This document shows positions 1 through 10,249 of a stretch of DNA of 64,000 nucleotides, in pieces. The stretch comes from Lunularia cruciata (lineage: Eukaryota > Streptophyta > Marchantiopsida > Lunulariales > Lunulariaceae), in contig OX419758.1 of assembly GCA_948567375.1 (NCBI GenBank), positions 63,145,965-63,209,964 of the forward strand, read 5' to 3'. Every line of letters begins with the position of its first letter. Within the stretch, counting starts at the first letter, position 1. Made by a program: the position numbers and the translations under genes. Under the pieces are notes generated by a model. It saw only the letters and a list, made by a program, of their open reading frames with translations, was not told the DNA's origin and did no database searches.

Positions 1-296
1 TCCACCAATGGGAGTAAGGTGTCCCACCTCTCTTGCTCTTCTAAGGTGAAGCCGCATAACATGTCTTCAATCATGCGATTAGCCCACTCTGTTAAGCCAT
101 CTGTTTGTGGGTGATAAGCTGTAAACATGACCAACTTGGTTTTGAAGAAACCAAAGAGTGTTTGCCAAAACAAACTGGTGAATTGAGTGCCTCTATTGGT
201 GATAAGTACTCTAAACAGGCCATGGTGAGAGAAGACTACATCTAAGTATAATTGAGCTAGTTGTGGAGCGGTCACATCCTTGGTGGTAGGGCGTAC
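1..296 (-). mobile_element. Chromo-2 integrase fragment (Ty3/gypsy chromovirus)
   Basis: Read on the minus strand this is the catalytic core of a Ty3/gypsy integrase. It shows the segment from PTTKDVTAPQLA through the HHGLFRVL strand to the AYHPQTDGL motif and the following helix. The piece runs off the left window edge and stops on the right exactly where the Gypsy-B LTR begins. The integrase at 57880-58770 and the 5' half at 10666-13393 look like the same family and lie on the same strand. It may be the distal part of the element whose 5' half is at 10666-13393, now separated by Gypsy-B and a Chromo-1 copy. Fossil fragment. Confidence 0.8.
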
Positions 297-989
297 TGTA
301 ACACCCATTTGTGCATGTGTGTGGTATTGTGATATTTAGCTTGGTATTACAAGTACTTAAGAGATATTATTTATATAGAGATAAAGGATGGTTCTATGTT
401 AGTCATGGTTAGCTAAAGTTAGTCATAGCTAAGATAGAAGGGACCTTACTTTAGAGGAAGTAAAAAAGATGAGCACCACTATTTTGGATTTTAGTGTGTT
501 GACTTGGTATTATTCCTAGGTGTTTGGCTTTGAGGAAACAGTTGAGAACTCTTGGGCCCGTAAACATTTTATTTTGGATTCTTCTTTAGTCCAAGGATAG
601 CCCATGTGAAGGAATCCTTGACTTAGTGGTTGGGTCAAGGTAAGACCACATGCTTAGGGGAATATGCCCATGTGAATGGATATTCCTTTCTACTTTTTGA
701 CTTTACTTGACTTTTAGTCTAGTAACTTGAGTTACTACGGTAATTAGTAACTTTGGTACGTAACTATTTCACAAGTATATAAACAAGGGGTGAGGAGGTA
801 CTCATCATCCTTTCATTTTGCAACTATCTCTCTCTCATTGAGTTCTCTAGTGAGCAATGTCTTGAGTCTTGGAGTGTTAGCCTTGGAGGAGTATGATGGA
901 GTTCGGGTTCCTTGCCTTCTTAGTCCATGGTGCGCTACCATAATAGCCATCAGAGGTTCATCCAGAGTGAGAGGATCCAAAAACCTACA
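297..989 (+). repeat. Gypsy-B 5' LTR (right edge approximate)
   Basis: It begins TGTAACACCC immediately after the interrupted integrase. A related sequence covering about positions 545-985 occurs reversed at 58771-59180, which shows that this is a repeat unit. Similarity between the two copies fades near 980-989, where CTACA would make a normal LTR end. The right edge is therefore inferred rather than proven. No clear tRNA primer-binding site follows it. Confidence 0.55.
776..783 (+). promoter_or_regulatory. TATA box in Gypsy-B LTR
   Basis: TATATAAA lies two thirds of the way into the LTR, as expected for the U3 promoter of an LTR element. The reversed copy keeps a TATATAT stretch at the matching place near 58968. 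Confidence 0.5.
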
Positions 990-1564
990 CCACTTGGATG
1001 AAAGAGTGAGTCTAAGTGCTTTTTGTGTGGAAAGAAGGGACATAAGGCAAGTTCATGTCCATTGATCTTTGAGAGCAAGAGTGAGGGAAAGGAGAGGCTT
1101 ACTTGACTTGGGTTTGCATGTTGGCATGTTACCTTCTTCACCTAGATTGGGAGGGAGAAGATCTAAGACCAAGGAGTTGTGTGAGGTTTGTGGAGTTGAA
1201 GGACTTCCAAAAGGACATGAGTGTAGTGGAGTAAAAGCACTTTTGGAAACTTTGGTGAAGTATCTTGGAGAGAGTCTTAGTATAGCTACAGAAATACTAC
1301 CACCTTCATTAGCTAGTTCTCAAGATTAGTGATGGAGATAATCTTTCAACTTATGGATAAACTATCCATGAGAGTTAGATTAATATGCACTTTAGGATTT
1401 GATGTTGTTATAGAAATCTTGGAGCAACCTGAACCTTTTGTGTTCCCTAGAGTGGATTATTCTAAGATGGTGTTAGTCATGTATATACCCTATTAGTAAT
1501 AGAGTGAGAGAAAAGAAAAGAGAAAAAAAAATTTGAGAGAAGAGAAAGATAGTGAGAGGTTAAG
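990..1564 (+). other. Gypsy-B leader with zinc-knuckle-like segment
   Basis: This 575-bp stretch separates LTR and gag. At 1002-1106 one frame reads KCFLCGKKGHKASSCP, a C-x2-C-x4-H-x4-C zinc knuckle. A second Cys/His cluster (CEVCG followed by GHEC) lies near 1180-1220. The gag that follows has its own knuckle, so these may be remains of another gag gene captured in the leader. A purine-rich stretch at 1500-1560 directly precedes the gag start. Confidence 0.45.
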
Positions 1565-2998
1565 ATGGGGAAACTTCCGGTTTTCTTTGGCAAGGATGGA
1601 GAAGATGTGGAGGCCTTTGTTAGAGACTTCAAGAGAGTTTGTATAGGAAACAATGAGAGGAGGAAGAATGAGTGGGCCTCATTATTACCAGATTTCTTTG
1701 AGGATGCAGCACTTACATGGTATGAGTCAGAATACCAAAAGAGAGAGAGGAGAGATGGGGAAGAGGAGTCTTGGGAGACTTTGACTTCAGCACTCATTGA
1801 GAACTTTCTTCCTGATGAGAGTTATGAGAGATTGATGAGTGAGGTTACATTTCTCAAGCAAGGAGATGGAGAGAAAGTGAGAGTCTATGTGGAAAGAGTG
1901 GAAAAGTTGGAGTCCAGATTTCACATAGTGTTGAGGAAGGGTGGGGATGATGTGGAGACTACAATGATTGGCATAGGAGCCATGCTCACCAAGAATTTTG
2001 TGGGAGGGTTGAGACCACAAATTAGAAGCAAGGTGAGATATGAGAAACCTTCTTCCAAGGTTGAAGCTATCAAGATCGCAATTCGTATGGAGGAGAGTTT
2101 GGAAGGAGATGAGAGTGATTTGGTGGTGAAGGAGGTTGTGCATCCTCCTCAAGGCTACAAGTATGGTGGAACTTCTGATACTTTGGTGACAAGCGTTGCA
2201 CCACAAGTAGTAGTTGCTCCAGTTCTTGCACCTCCACCAAAAGATCCATTCCAAACCATCACAGAACAACTTGTGGATCTCAAGATCAATGTGGTGCAAC
2301 TATGGGAGAAGAGAGAGGTGGATCAAAATGTAGGGAGAGGGCCTAGGAGTTATGGAAACTATCCATATAGAGGAGGCCAACCAGCCAACAATTTCAATGA
2401 TAGAAATTGTTTTGGTTGTGGAGGAAGAGGCCATATCCAAAGGAATTGCCCAAATTCCAATTACCATGGAGGAAGGGGTTATGAGGGAGCCAATAGAGGG
2501 AAAGAGGGAGGTAGTGAAACCCAAGTGGCTCCTAATCCCAACAAAGGTAAGGGGATAGCATCCATAGATGTGGTTGAGAGCAAGTATGAGAAGGGAGAGT
2601 GCTCAAACTCCAAGGGTTTTAATTTGGAGCTTTTGGCACAAGAGAAGAAGAGAGCTTGTTTTGTAGAGGATGTTCACTCTTCTCAAGGATTTACTTCAAG
2701 CAAGGATACTCCTATGTCTACTAGGAGCACTTGCACCTCAACACCATCAATAACAAAGACTCCAAGGAAGAAGTTGGGGATGGAGGATTTCTTGATTTCA
2801 AAACAACAATGGAACTACAATGTGTTGGAGGATGTTGGTAGTCACAAGGCCAACATCACAGTGGGCCAATTGATTGCTTTGAACCCTACCTTGAGAAAGA
2901 GGCTTAGAGGTGGTTTGAGTTCTACAAGGAGCAAGAGGAAGAAGAAGGCAAAAGTTCCAATATCAATGGGGGTGGTAGATGCCAAGCCAGCACCATGA
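1565..2998 (+). CDS. gag: Gypsy-B Gag polyprotein
   Basis: An open frame of 477 residues begins at ATG 1565, just after a purine-rich leader. The first 180 residues form the capsid-like region: MGKLPVFFGKDGEDVEAF, then W-rich helices with TWYESEY and a FLPDESYERL segment. This is the usual Ty3/gypsy retrotransposon Gag fold. Residues about 235-300 are Gly/Asn/Arg-rich with one CCHC zinc knuckle, CFGCGGRGHIQRNCP (2408-2452), which would bind the element's RNA. The tail is basic with a KRKKK cluster near the C-terminus. Gag would assemble cytoplasmic virus-like particles. Pol follows directly. Part of a fossil element that has lost its integrase. Confidence 0.85.
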   Translation: MGKLPVFFGKDGEDVEAFVRDFKRVCIGNNERRKNEWASLLPDFFEDAALTWYESEYQKRERRDGEEESWETLTSALIENFLPDESYERLMSEVTFLKQGDGEKVRVYVERVEKLESRFHIVLRKGGDDVETTMIGIGAMLTKNFVGGLRPQIRSKVRYEKPSSKVEAIKIAIRMEESLEGDESDLVVKEVVHPPQGYKYGGTSDTLVTSVAPQVVVAPVLAPPPKDPFQTITEQLVDLKINVVQLWEKREVDQNVGRGPRSYGNYPYRGGQPANNFNDRNCFGCGGRGHIQRNCPNSNYHGGRGYEGANRGKEGGSETQVAPNPNKGKGIASIDVVESKYEKGECSNSKGFNLELLAQEKKRACFVEDVHSSQGFTSSKDTPMSTRSTCTSTPSITKTPRKKLGMEDFLISKQQWNYNVLEDVGSHKANITVGQLIALNPTLRKRLRGGLSSTRSKRKKKAKVPISMGVVDAKPAP

Positions 2999-5035
2999 GA
3001 GGCTTGTGAATATGCCTCCAAGATTGATGTGAGAGTGAATGGTCACAACATCAAGGATGCATTGGTTGATGGAGGATCAACAGTAAATGCCATGTCAAAA
3101 AGGTTGATGAAGAAGTTGGGTATGATACCCTCAAGAGCTTCAACATTTGTGGTGAGCATGGCAAACAAGCAACAAGTTTGACCAGCAGGGGTGATGGATA
3201 AAGTGGCAATTTCAGTTATGGGAGTTCAAAATCTCATGACTTTCCATGTCTTGAAGGATTCAAGCTATGACTTACTTCTTGGGAGGCCATGGTTGAGAGC
3301 AACACGCACAACTGATCGATGGCACAAAGGGTATTTGAGGATTGGGCCATCAAACCATAGAGTCATAGTTCCTGTGACTAACACCACCAACACTTCACAT
3401 TCAAATACACCATCTTCTGATTATTGGGAATCAGATTCTGAAGAAGGAGCTTCAGGTGTGGACACAAGCATGGAGGAAGAGACTTCCACGGAGGAGGATG
3501 AATCTGAATTTGATTCAGATGTGTATCCCTTGTGTGCTATGGATTTTGCACCTAAGCCAGAGGTTTTGAAGGACCCAGACAAATCACCATTGACACTTAA
3601 GGAGGTAGAGAGAAGGTTAGCTACCCTCAAGTATGGCCCAAATGTTACCAAGGAGGAGAAGGTGAGATTTGAGGAGATTTTCCGCAAGTTCATCCATGTG
3701 TTTGCTTTTAGTTACAAGGATTTGAAGGAAGTCACCTTGGAGGAGCACAAGATAGAGGTAGAGTCACATGCAAGACCAATCCGCCAAAAGCAACGTCACA
3801 TTTGCCCACCAATATCTTTGGTTGTGAAGGAGGAGATTGATAAGCTCAAGGAGGCTGGATTTATCTTTGAGGTGGAGAATTCAGAATGGGTGTCTCCAAT
3901 TGTCATTGTGAAGAAAAAGAATGGCAAGCTTCGGGTATGTGTGGATTACAAGAAGCTCAATGCTGTTACCAAGAAGGACTACTACCCATTGCCATTCATT
4001 GATGAGATCTTGGAGGAGGTTGCAGGTCATGAGAGGTATAGTTTTGGAGATGGTTATAGTGGATATAACCAAATCAAGATTGCACCAGAGCATCAACAAC
4101 TCACCACATTCACCACACCTTGGGGAACTTACGCTTTCAAGGTCATGCCTTTTGGGCTTTGCAATGCTCCAGTCACATTCCAACGGTTCATGAACAAGGT
4201 ATTTGAACCTTTCATTGGGAAAATTGTGAGAGACTTCATTGATGACTTTTCTGTCTATGGGAGCAAGGAGGAGCACTTTGAGCACCTAATCAAAGTCTTG
4301 CAACGCTTGGATGAGGCAAATGCATCACTCAACCCAGAGAAGTGAATTTTTGGATGTGAAGAAGGTCTACTTTTGGGGCACATCATCTCCAAGGATGGAA
4401 TAGCAATTGATCTTGAGAAGGTGAGGAAAATCTCAGACCTTCCATTCCCTTCAAGCTTGACAAAGTTACGCCAATTCTTGGGGATGGTTGGGTACTATAG
4501 GAGGTTCATCTTCTCATTTTCCAACAAGGCTTATGCATTGACCATCTACATGAAGAAGGGTGTAGATTACATGGTGATTTTGGAAGACAAGGAGGCTCTC
4601 AAAGCTTTTGAGGAGCTCAAGCAATCCCTTGTAGCTCCAATTCTTGCTAAACCTGATTGGAATAAGCCTTTCATCCTCTACACTGATGCTTCTAATGTAG
4701 CTATAGGATGCACTCTTAGTCAATTAGACCAAGATGGGCATGATCATCCAATAGCTTATGCTAGTAGGCAGATGGTTTCAGCAGAGAAGAACTACTCTGT
4801 CATGGTGAGAGAAGGGTTGGCAGTGATCTTTGGTCTCAAGAAGTTTAGACACTACTTGATTGGAGGGAAAGCCACAATTGTCATGGATCACAAGGCTTTG
4901 AAGTACATCTTCAACAAGCCTAATGTTGAAGGGAGACTAGCAAGGTGGATGTTATTCTTGTCTGAGTATGATTACACCATTGAGGATAGGCCAGGAAAGA
5001 AACATACAAATGCTGATTTGTTATCTAGAGTGTAA
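2999..5035 (+). pseudogene. pol: Gypsy-B Pol: protease, reverse transcriptase, RNase H
   Basis: The protease region lies at about 3000-3400, with a DALVDGG-type flap start and a LLLGRPWL segment. An acidic spacer with many Glu and Ser residues follows (3420-3540). Reverse transcriptase spans about 3700-4345: RVCVDYKKLN, then MPFGLCNAPVTFQRFM, then FIDDFSVYG. The thumb and connection continue with a GHIISKDGI start and FLGMVGYYRRFI. RNase H (about 4660-5030) shows LYTDASNVAIG, YASRQM and a DHKAL block, and ends with the ADLLSRV tail that normally precedes integrase. Pol would copy the element RNA inside particles. The gene stops here because Chromo-1 sequence follows at 5031. Broken fossil. 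Confidence 0.85.
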
Positions 5036-5132
5036 AAGACCAAAACCAAGGAGAGAAATAGGAGAATGGAAATTCACATTGGGACACTTGAATGAGGGAA
5101 AACTCCGAATGCCTAGCATGAGCTTCAGCCTT

Positions 5133-5143
5133 GGTATTTATAG
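5133..5143 (-). promoter_or_regulatory. TATA box of Chromo-1 LTR
   Basis: On the minus strand this reads CTATAAATACC. The same string or a close variant is kept in the other Chromo-1 LTRs, for example near 18280, 24350, 28595 and 36375. That conservation supports it as the element promoter. Confidence 0.6.
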
Positions 5144-5282
5144 GTAGCATACAAGACCCTTGAAGCTTCTCAAGAAGCTTCCTTGAGCCGCTTTCTTGGA
5201 GTACAAGCCAAGTTAACTAGGAAGCTTCTCAAGAAGCTTCCTTCTAGAAGCCGCCTACTTGGCGTGCAAGCTAAGCTAGTTA

Positions 5283-5300
5283 GAAGCTTCTAGAAGCTTC
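5283..5300 (-). promoter_or_regulatory. Heat-shock-element-like array in Chromo-1 LTR
   Basis: GAAGCTTCTAGAAGCTTC is four alternating nGAAn/nTTCn units with correct 5-bp spacing, the binding consensus of heat-shock factors. Further GAAGCTTC pairs lie at 5161-5180, 5222-5240 and 5342-5360. All are upstream of the TATA box in the direction of transcription. Function is inferred from the consensus only. Confidence 0.45.
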
Positions 5301-5489
5301 CTTCTAGAAGCTACCTGCTTAGAGCACAAGTTAACTAGTTGGGAAGCTTCCCAAGAAGCTTCTTAGATGCTTCTAGAATTTTCTAGGCTATTTTGTCTTA
5401 TTCTCTACTTTGTAAGCCCGACTAACTTTGTCACTAAACTCCGTATTGTTACATATTCCCTTGCCGCTAGTTGGTGATGTCCTCGTTGC

Positions 5490-5700
5490 CAGTGAAGCTT
5501 CGAATTTGTTGATGGCCATCTGTGCATTTTGGAGGTGAGAAAGAGGTTCCCATGTGGCATCATGAAGGGGATACCCTTTCCAAAGGACCTTGTACTCCGT
5601 ATGTTGGCGACGGCCTCGTTGAATATGGCGATGCGCAAGGATACGATCAACTTCATACTCCTCATGATCATTGATAGGGACAGGAAGAGGGGGAGGTTGG
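5490..5700 (-). pseudogene. Chromo-1 copy 1 chromodomain
   Basis: From about 5663 downward the minus strand reads EEYEVDRIL, a spacer, then YKVLWKGYPLHDATWEP. These are the EYEVE-type first strand and the W-K-G-Y...TWEP core of a chromodomain. In chromoviruses this domain follows integrase and steers insertion to chromatin with methylated histone H3. The same domain recurs in the copies at 23907-24060, 25889-26170 and 32050-32210. Part of a fossil element. Confidence 0.85.
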
Positions 5701-6995
5701 ACTCAAGAGGAAAAAGAAGAAGGGTTAGGAACAAAGGGTTTCAACTTGGAAACATGAAAGACAGGATGGATATGCATGTGACAAGGTAAGGCAAGTCGAT
5801 AAGCAACAAGAGAAATAATGTGGGTGATATCAAAGGATCCTATCCAATTTGGAGCAAGTTTACGAACTTGGGTATCAAGTGGGAGAGGGAGGTTACTAGA
5901 GGATAGCATGACTTTATCACCAACTTCAAAGGTGAGATCACGACGATGATGGTCCGCATATTGTTTTTGGCGATTTTGAGCAACAAGGAGGTGAGATTTG
6001 GCTTGTTGGAGAGATTGGGATATAGTGGTCAAGAATGTAGAAGTATGAGGAACCTGAGAGGGAGGGGGAACAAGAAGAGAATCTGGAACAAGCGGATCTT
6101 GGCCAAAATTGAGGAAGAAGGGAGAAAATCTAGTGCTTGCATATTTGGAATTATTGTAGGCAAATTCTGCAGCTGCAAGACATTCATCCTAGTTGGTATG
6201 GTGGATGTTGACAAAGGCCCACAACATATCCTCCAATGTACGATTGGCATGTTTGGTTTGTCCATCAGTTTGAGGATGATAGGCCGTGGACAAAGCAAGC
6301 TTGGTGCCGAGTATCTGGAAGAGTGCTCGCTAAAACTTCTTGGTAAATCGAGGATCACGGTCGGAGATGAGTACACATGGCATCCCATGATGCTTGAAGA
6401 CATTGTCAAAGTAGATTTGCACTAAGGTTGGAGCATCCACGGTATCACAGGTTGGTGCCAAGTGGATTTGCTTACTAAGCTTATCCACAAACACCACAAT
6501 TGTGGTGTGTCCTTGTTTTGTCTTTGGCAAGGATGTGATGAGATCCAAGCTCACATGCTCCCAACGAGCGGATGGAATGGCGAGTGGTTGAAGGAGTCCA
6601 CTCGGCTTTTGGTTGATGGCCTTGTTATGTTGGAAACTCTCACATGATCGGACAAAGTCTCGAACATCTTGTGTCATGTTGGGCCACCACCATTGGCATT
6701 GGAGGGTGCCCAAGGTCTTGTCCATTCCCATGTGACCAGCTATTGGTAAATCATGGGCTTCTTGAAGGCGCACAAGTCGAAGATCACCTTTGGCTGGAAC
6801 ATAGATTTGGTTTTCATGGAATAAAAGGCCTTTCTTGAAGGAGAAGGTGTTGTACTCCTTGTCGTGTGCTGTCAGACAACCGTGTACTATTTGGAAGAAG
6901 GGATCTTGTTGTAGAGCTGATTGAAACTCATTATGGACCTTAGGATCAATGGACACCATTGTAATTGCCACCGTGATGAGAGGAAGATCCTTCAA
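5700..6995 (-). pseudogene. Chromo-1 copy 1 integrase
   Basis: Minus strand. The zinc-binding head includes HDLPIAGHMGMDKTL and CESFQHNKA. The catalytic core follows, with WEHVSLDLITSLP, a VFVDKLSKQIHLAP strand and the HHGMPCVLISDRDPRFT segment carrying the second acidic residue. The C-terminal part (5703-6032) has the HRRDLTFEVGDKVMLS and HIHPVFHVSKLKP SH3-like region that leads into the chromodomain. Integrase would cut and join element ends to host DNA in the nucleus. Fossil, with breaks between parts. Confidence 0.88.
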
Positions 6996-6999
6996 ATCA

Positions 7000-8285
7000 T
7001 GTCGTCGTAATAGAGCATCGGGGATGACATGGAACCGACCTGGTTTGTACTCAAGTTTGATGTCAAAAAATTAGAGTTGCTCTTCCCATCAATGATGCCG
7101 ACTCTTCATGTGCTCCAAGTGTAAGGTCTGCAACAATGGTTTGTGATCAGTTTGCATGATCACTTGTTTTCCCAAGAGATAATGCCTCCATACCTTGGTG
7201 GCATACACTATTGCAAGTTGTTCTCAATCTCGAGCAGAGTAATTTCTTTCAGCTGTATTTAGTCGGCGAGACACAAAGGCAATAGGATGTAGTCCATCTA
7301 GAAATTCTTGTTGCAACACAGCTCCAATTGCAAAGTTAGAAGCATCAAAATCAACCACACAAGGTAGTTGAGGATCATATGGTTGAAGAATGGGTCTTGA
7401 AGACACCATATGCTTTAACTTCTGGAATGCTTCTTCATGCTTGGTGGTCCACTGGAAGCTCAAGTTCTTTCCCAAGAGGTCAGTCAATGGTGCAGCCACG
7501 TGAGCATAATAGTGGATGAACCATCGGTAAAAACTGGCCAATCCATTGAATGCTCGTACTTCTGTGGCATCCTTCGGGGTAGGCCAATCAGTAATGGCCT
7601 TGATCTTCTCTTCTTCCATCTTGATCCCCTCTGATGAGATCTTATGACCCAAGAAGGTAACCTCCTTCTGCCAAAAAGCACACTTTGACTTCTTGCAGTA
7701 GAAATTCTATTGTCATAGTCATTTTAGGACTTCTTGCACATGATTCACGTGTTCCGCCTCTGTCCTGCTATAGATTAGAATATCATCTAAGAATGCCACC
7801 ACGGACTGATCCAATAGTCCATCCAACACCCGATGCATCTGATCCATGAAGACTGCTAGAGCATTAGTGAGTCCAAAAGGTAGAACTCTCCACTCAAAAT
7901 GTCCATACCTTGTGCAAAAGGCAGTCTTTTGCACGTCCTCTCCTTCAGTAGGAATTTGCCAATAGCTGCTACAAAGATCCAGCTTGGAAAAGTAGCGTGC
8001 TCCACTTAGTTGATCAAGCAGGTCATTGATTCGAGGCAAGGGATATGCATTCTTCACAGTTTGCTTATTGAGTCCACGGTAATCAATACAAAAACGAAGT
8101 CTTCCATCCTTCTTTGGAACAAATAGTATCGGTGCTCCCCAAGGAGAGGTACTATGTTGTATGAAATCCTTCTCCAACAACTCTGTAAGTGTTGTTCGCA
8201 ACTCCTCCAACTCCTTTGGTGAGAGCCGATAGATTGGTCTACTCACTAGAGTACTCCCTGGCAATAACTCCATCTTGAAGGGCAT
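7000..8285 (-). pseudogene. Chromo-1 copy 1 reverse transcriptase and RNase H
   Basis: Minus strand. RT (about 8285-7719) has [15 protein letters not shown], a [13 protein letters not shown] strand, [17 protein letters not shown], and the FLDDILIYS active-site box with the two catalytic aspartates. The connection continues with MGHKISSEGI and the FYRWFIHYYAHVAAPLTDL segment. RNase H (about 7340-7000) starts at VVDFDASNFAIGAVLQQ and HPIAFVSRRLN. Domain order and motifs are those of Ty3/gypsy Pol. Fossil. Confidence 0.88.
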
Positions 8286-9980
8286 ACCTCAATCGGAGGG
8301 TAATCCCTTTGGCAGATCATCCGGAAACACATCTGCAAACTCCTGAACTATCCGATCAACCATTGCTTGATGAGGCTCTTGGCCCTCCTCAGATTGTTCT
8401 TGTGCAATTGGTTTGACCCACACCGCAAATACAGACTTATCTTCCTCCAAAGCTTGCTCTATGGCCGCTCCATTAACAAACTTCCCTTCAAGGGACTCAT
8501 CTCTCTTCCAAGCTTGCTCTATGGTTGCCTTCTTGGCAAACTCCCCATCTTGGGACTCATCTCCCTTCCAGATTTGCTCTATGGCTACCTTCTCGACAAA
8601 CTTCCCATCTTGGGACTGACTATTCTTAGGCGTCTTACTCAAAGGTGCCAAACAACCTAATCGGAAATTTCTACCTTGGTGTTGTACTTGAATTTGTCGT
8701 TGGGTCCAATCAAATTGAACCTTATGATGTTCAAGCCAAGGTAGACCCAGAATGATATCATAGTGTAGAGGTGCCATTACAAACCTCATACACTCCAAAT
8801 ACTCCTTCCCAATCTTGAAGGTAATAGGATGTGAGGTGCGGAATGCAGAACCCTTTCTACCATCCGCCATCATCAAACTACTTCCAAACATTGGCTTGAT
8901 AGGAATACCCAATTCCTTTGCTATTTGCATAGACATGTAATTTTCTGAACTTCCAGAATCAACCAAAATCCTACAACCCCGATTAGATATCATACCTTGC
9001 AAGTGAAGCAAAGTTGCATAGGTCGAGCCTTCAATCCCATTGGAACTAATCAAGCTCCCAGTAGACGGCTCGAAATCTCCTACTGGGATTCTTCGTTTCC
9101 CTAAACATTTTGTTGCACAAACTCCATCTGGGCAACTTGTCGAGGTCACCCATTCCTAAGTGGACATTCAGCAATGCGATGTCCAACTTGGCGACAATAA
9201 AAACAACCTTCATTTTGTCATAATCTTTCTTTATCTGCTGTGCCAAGTGGTCTTCGTTGGATAGCATCAATCTCCATTGGCACTGGTTCTTCCACTTGTG
9301 GTACTGGTAGGCTCTGTGTAGGTCGAGGTCGAGACCAAGTTGTTGCAACCAAGGAATCAAAAAGCTCAGCCAATTGCATGGCTTCTTCTACATTTTGTGG
9401 CTCCCACATGGTCACCTCCAATTTGGTTCGTGACTTCAATCCTCACACAAATCGATCCAGAACTTCACCTTCTTGGATATTTGGAATTTACATGATGATA
9501 TTCTGAAATTGTGTGATGTAGCTTCTCACTAAGCCAATCTGCCTCAACTCCGCCAATTTATCTCGTGTGGCTCGGGTAGCATTTATAGTTTGAAATTGAC
9601 CAAGTATTGCATCCTTGAATTCTGCCCATATCAAAATTGGTGTAACAATTTGTCGTTCAGCTCTTTCTACTCGGAATCGCCACCAAAGTTTTGCCATGCC
9701 ATCCAATTGGCTGAAGCCAAGAGAATTTTTTTCCGCTTGTCTTGAAGATTGGTGGCTTCAAAGTAACGTTTGCAGTCAAACACAAAATTCTCCATTGTGC
9801 CTGGGAGATTCTTGCCTTCAAACACCTTGGGTTTTGGAAATCAAATGTGATCTTCTCCATCTCGAACTAGCACTCTGTCTATCTGTTCTTGTCGTTGCTG
9901 GTCTCGTTCATCCAACAATCAAGTAAGATGCTCAATTTGTTATTGCATTGCAAGGATAACATCCGGTATTGCCACCATTT
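8286..9980 (-). pseudogene. Chromo-1 copy 1 Gag and protease
   Basis: Minus strand. Gag begins near 9980 and shows the capsid segment with AKLWWRFRVERAERQ and ATRDKLAELRQ (9488-9706). A CCHC zinc knuckle of the form C-x2-C-x4-H-x4-C lies near 9160-9220. The protease (about 9100-8700) carries RILVDSGSSENYMS, with the catalytic D-S-G, then HYDIILGLPWLE. A Ser/Lys/Asp-rich linker with three similar units (near 8440-8630, each with EGKFV or DGEFA and IEQAW) separates protease from RT. Fossil. Confidence 0.82.
8440..8630 (-). repeat. Short coding repeats in Chromo-1 protease-RT linker
   Basis: Three tandem units of about 66 bp share the string TTGCTCTATGG and encode variations of SxDGKFVxKAxIEQAW. 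A related pair is present in copy 2 near 21440-21550, so the repeat predates both copies. Confidence 0.6.
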
Positions 9981-10235
9981 CTACTACTCTATTCTACTAC
10001 ACTCAATTTATCTAGTTGATTAAAACATAGATACAACACGTCCACTGTTCTCCATAAGTTACAACTAGAAGTATCAAGGGTTCCTCTGACACGGTGATCA
10101 TGTGTAGAAAATCCTGCCCAAAGCGTGAGGTGATGAATTGTGTGAAATGATGCTTTGGTAATATTTGGACATGAAAGTCCCAATGGTTTGGTGGAAGTGG
10201 ATTTGGTGGTCCATAAATTCCATCCATCCCATTCC

Positions 10236-10248
10236 TGCTCTGATACCA
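10236..10248 (-). promoter_or_regulatory. Primer-binding site of Chromo-1 copy 1
   Basis: The minus strand reads TGGTATCAGAGCA, complementary to the 3' end of plant initiator tRNA-Met. It is separated from the LTR by one base, so this LTR is the 5' LTR of a minus-strand element. Confidence 0.9.
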
Positions 10249-10249
10249 A

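Larger units (their letters stand above)
297..5030 (+). mobile_element. Gypsy-B: Ty3/gypsy LTR retrotransposon, 3' truncated
   Basis: The order on the plus strand is LTR, leader, gag, protease, reverse transcriptase and RNase H. Integrase and 3' LTR are absent because the element stops at the end of RNase H, where the LTR of a Chromo-1 copy begins. Long stretches of gag and pol remain open with only a few breaks, so it is younger than most elements here. The RT carries the FIDDFSVYG form of the active-site box, which is typical of non-chromovirus plant Ty3 lineages. A piece of a related LTR lies reversed at 58771-59180. Lineage below Ty3/gypsy was not assigned. Confidence 0.85.
5031..5453 (-). 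repeat. Chromo-1 copy 1, 3' LTR
   Basis: On the plus strand it starts TGTAAAAGACC and ends ATTGTTACA. It matches 10250-10665 along its length and recurs at 17926-18402, 24117-24468, 25421-25888, 28485-28851 and 32256-36482. It contains repeated GAAGCTTC palindromes and a TATA box. Confidence 0.9.

Noticed and set aside
5161-5360. CRISPR-like array from repeated GAAGCTTC units
   Set aside because: The units are short, unevenly spaced, lie inside an LTR and recur in every LTR of the family. This is plant nuclear DNA.
5529-6838. Plus-strand open frames across the Chromo-1 integrase
   Set aside because: The minus strand carries the recognisable integrase and chromodomain. The plus-strand frames have no similarity to anything.
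10236-10248. tRNA-Met gene fragment
   Set aside because: Only the 13 bases complementary to the tRNA 3' end are present next to an LTR, as expected for a primer-binding site. No tRNA cloverleaf surrounds it.
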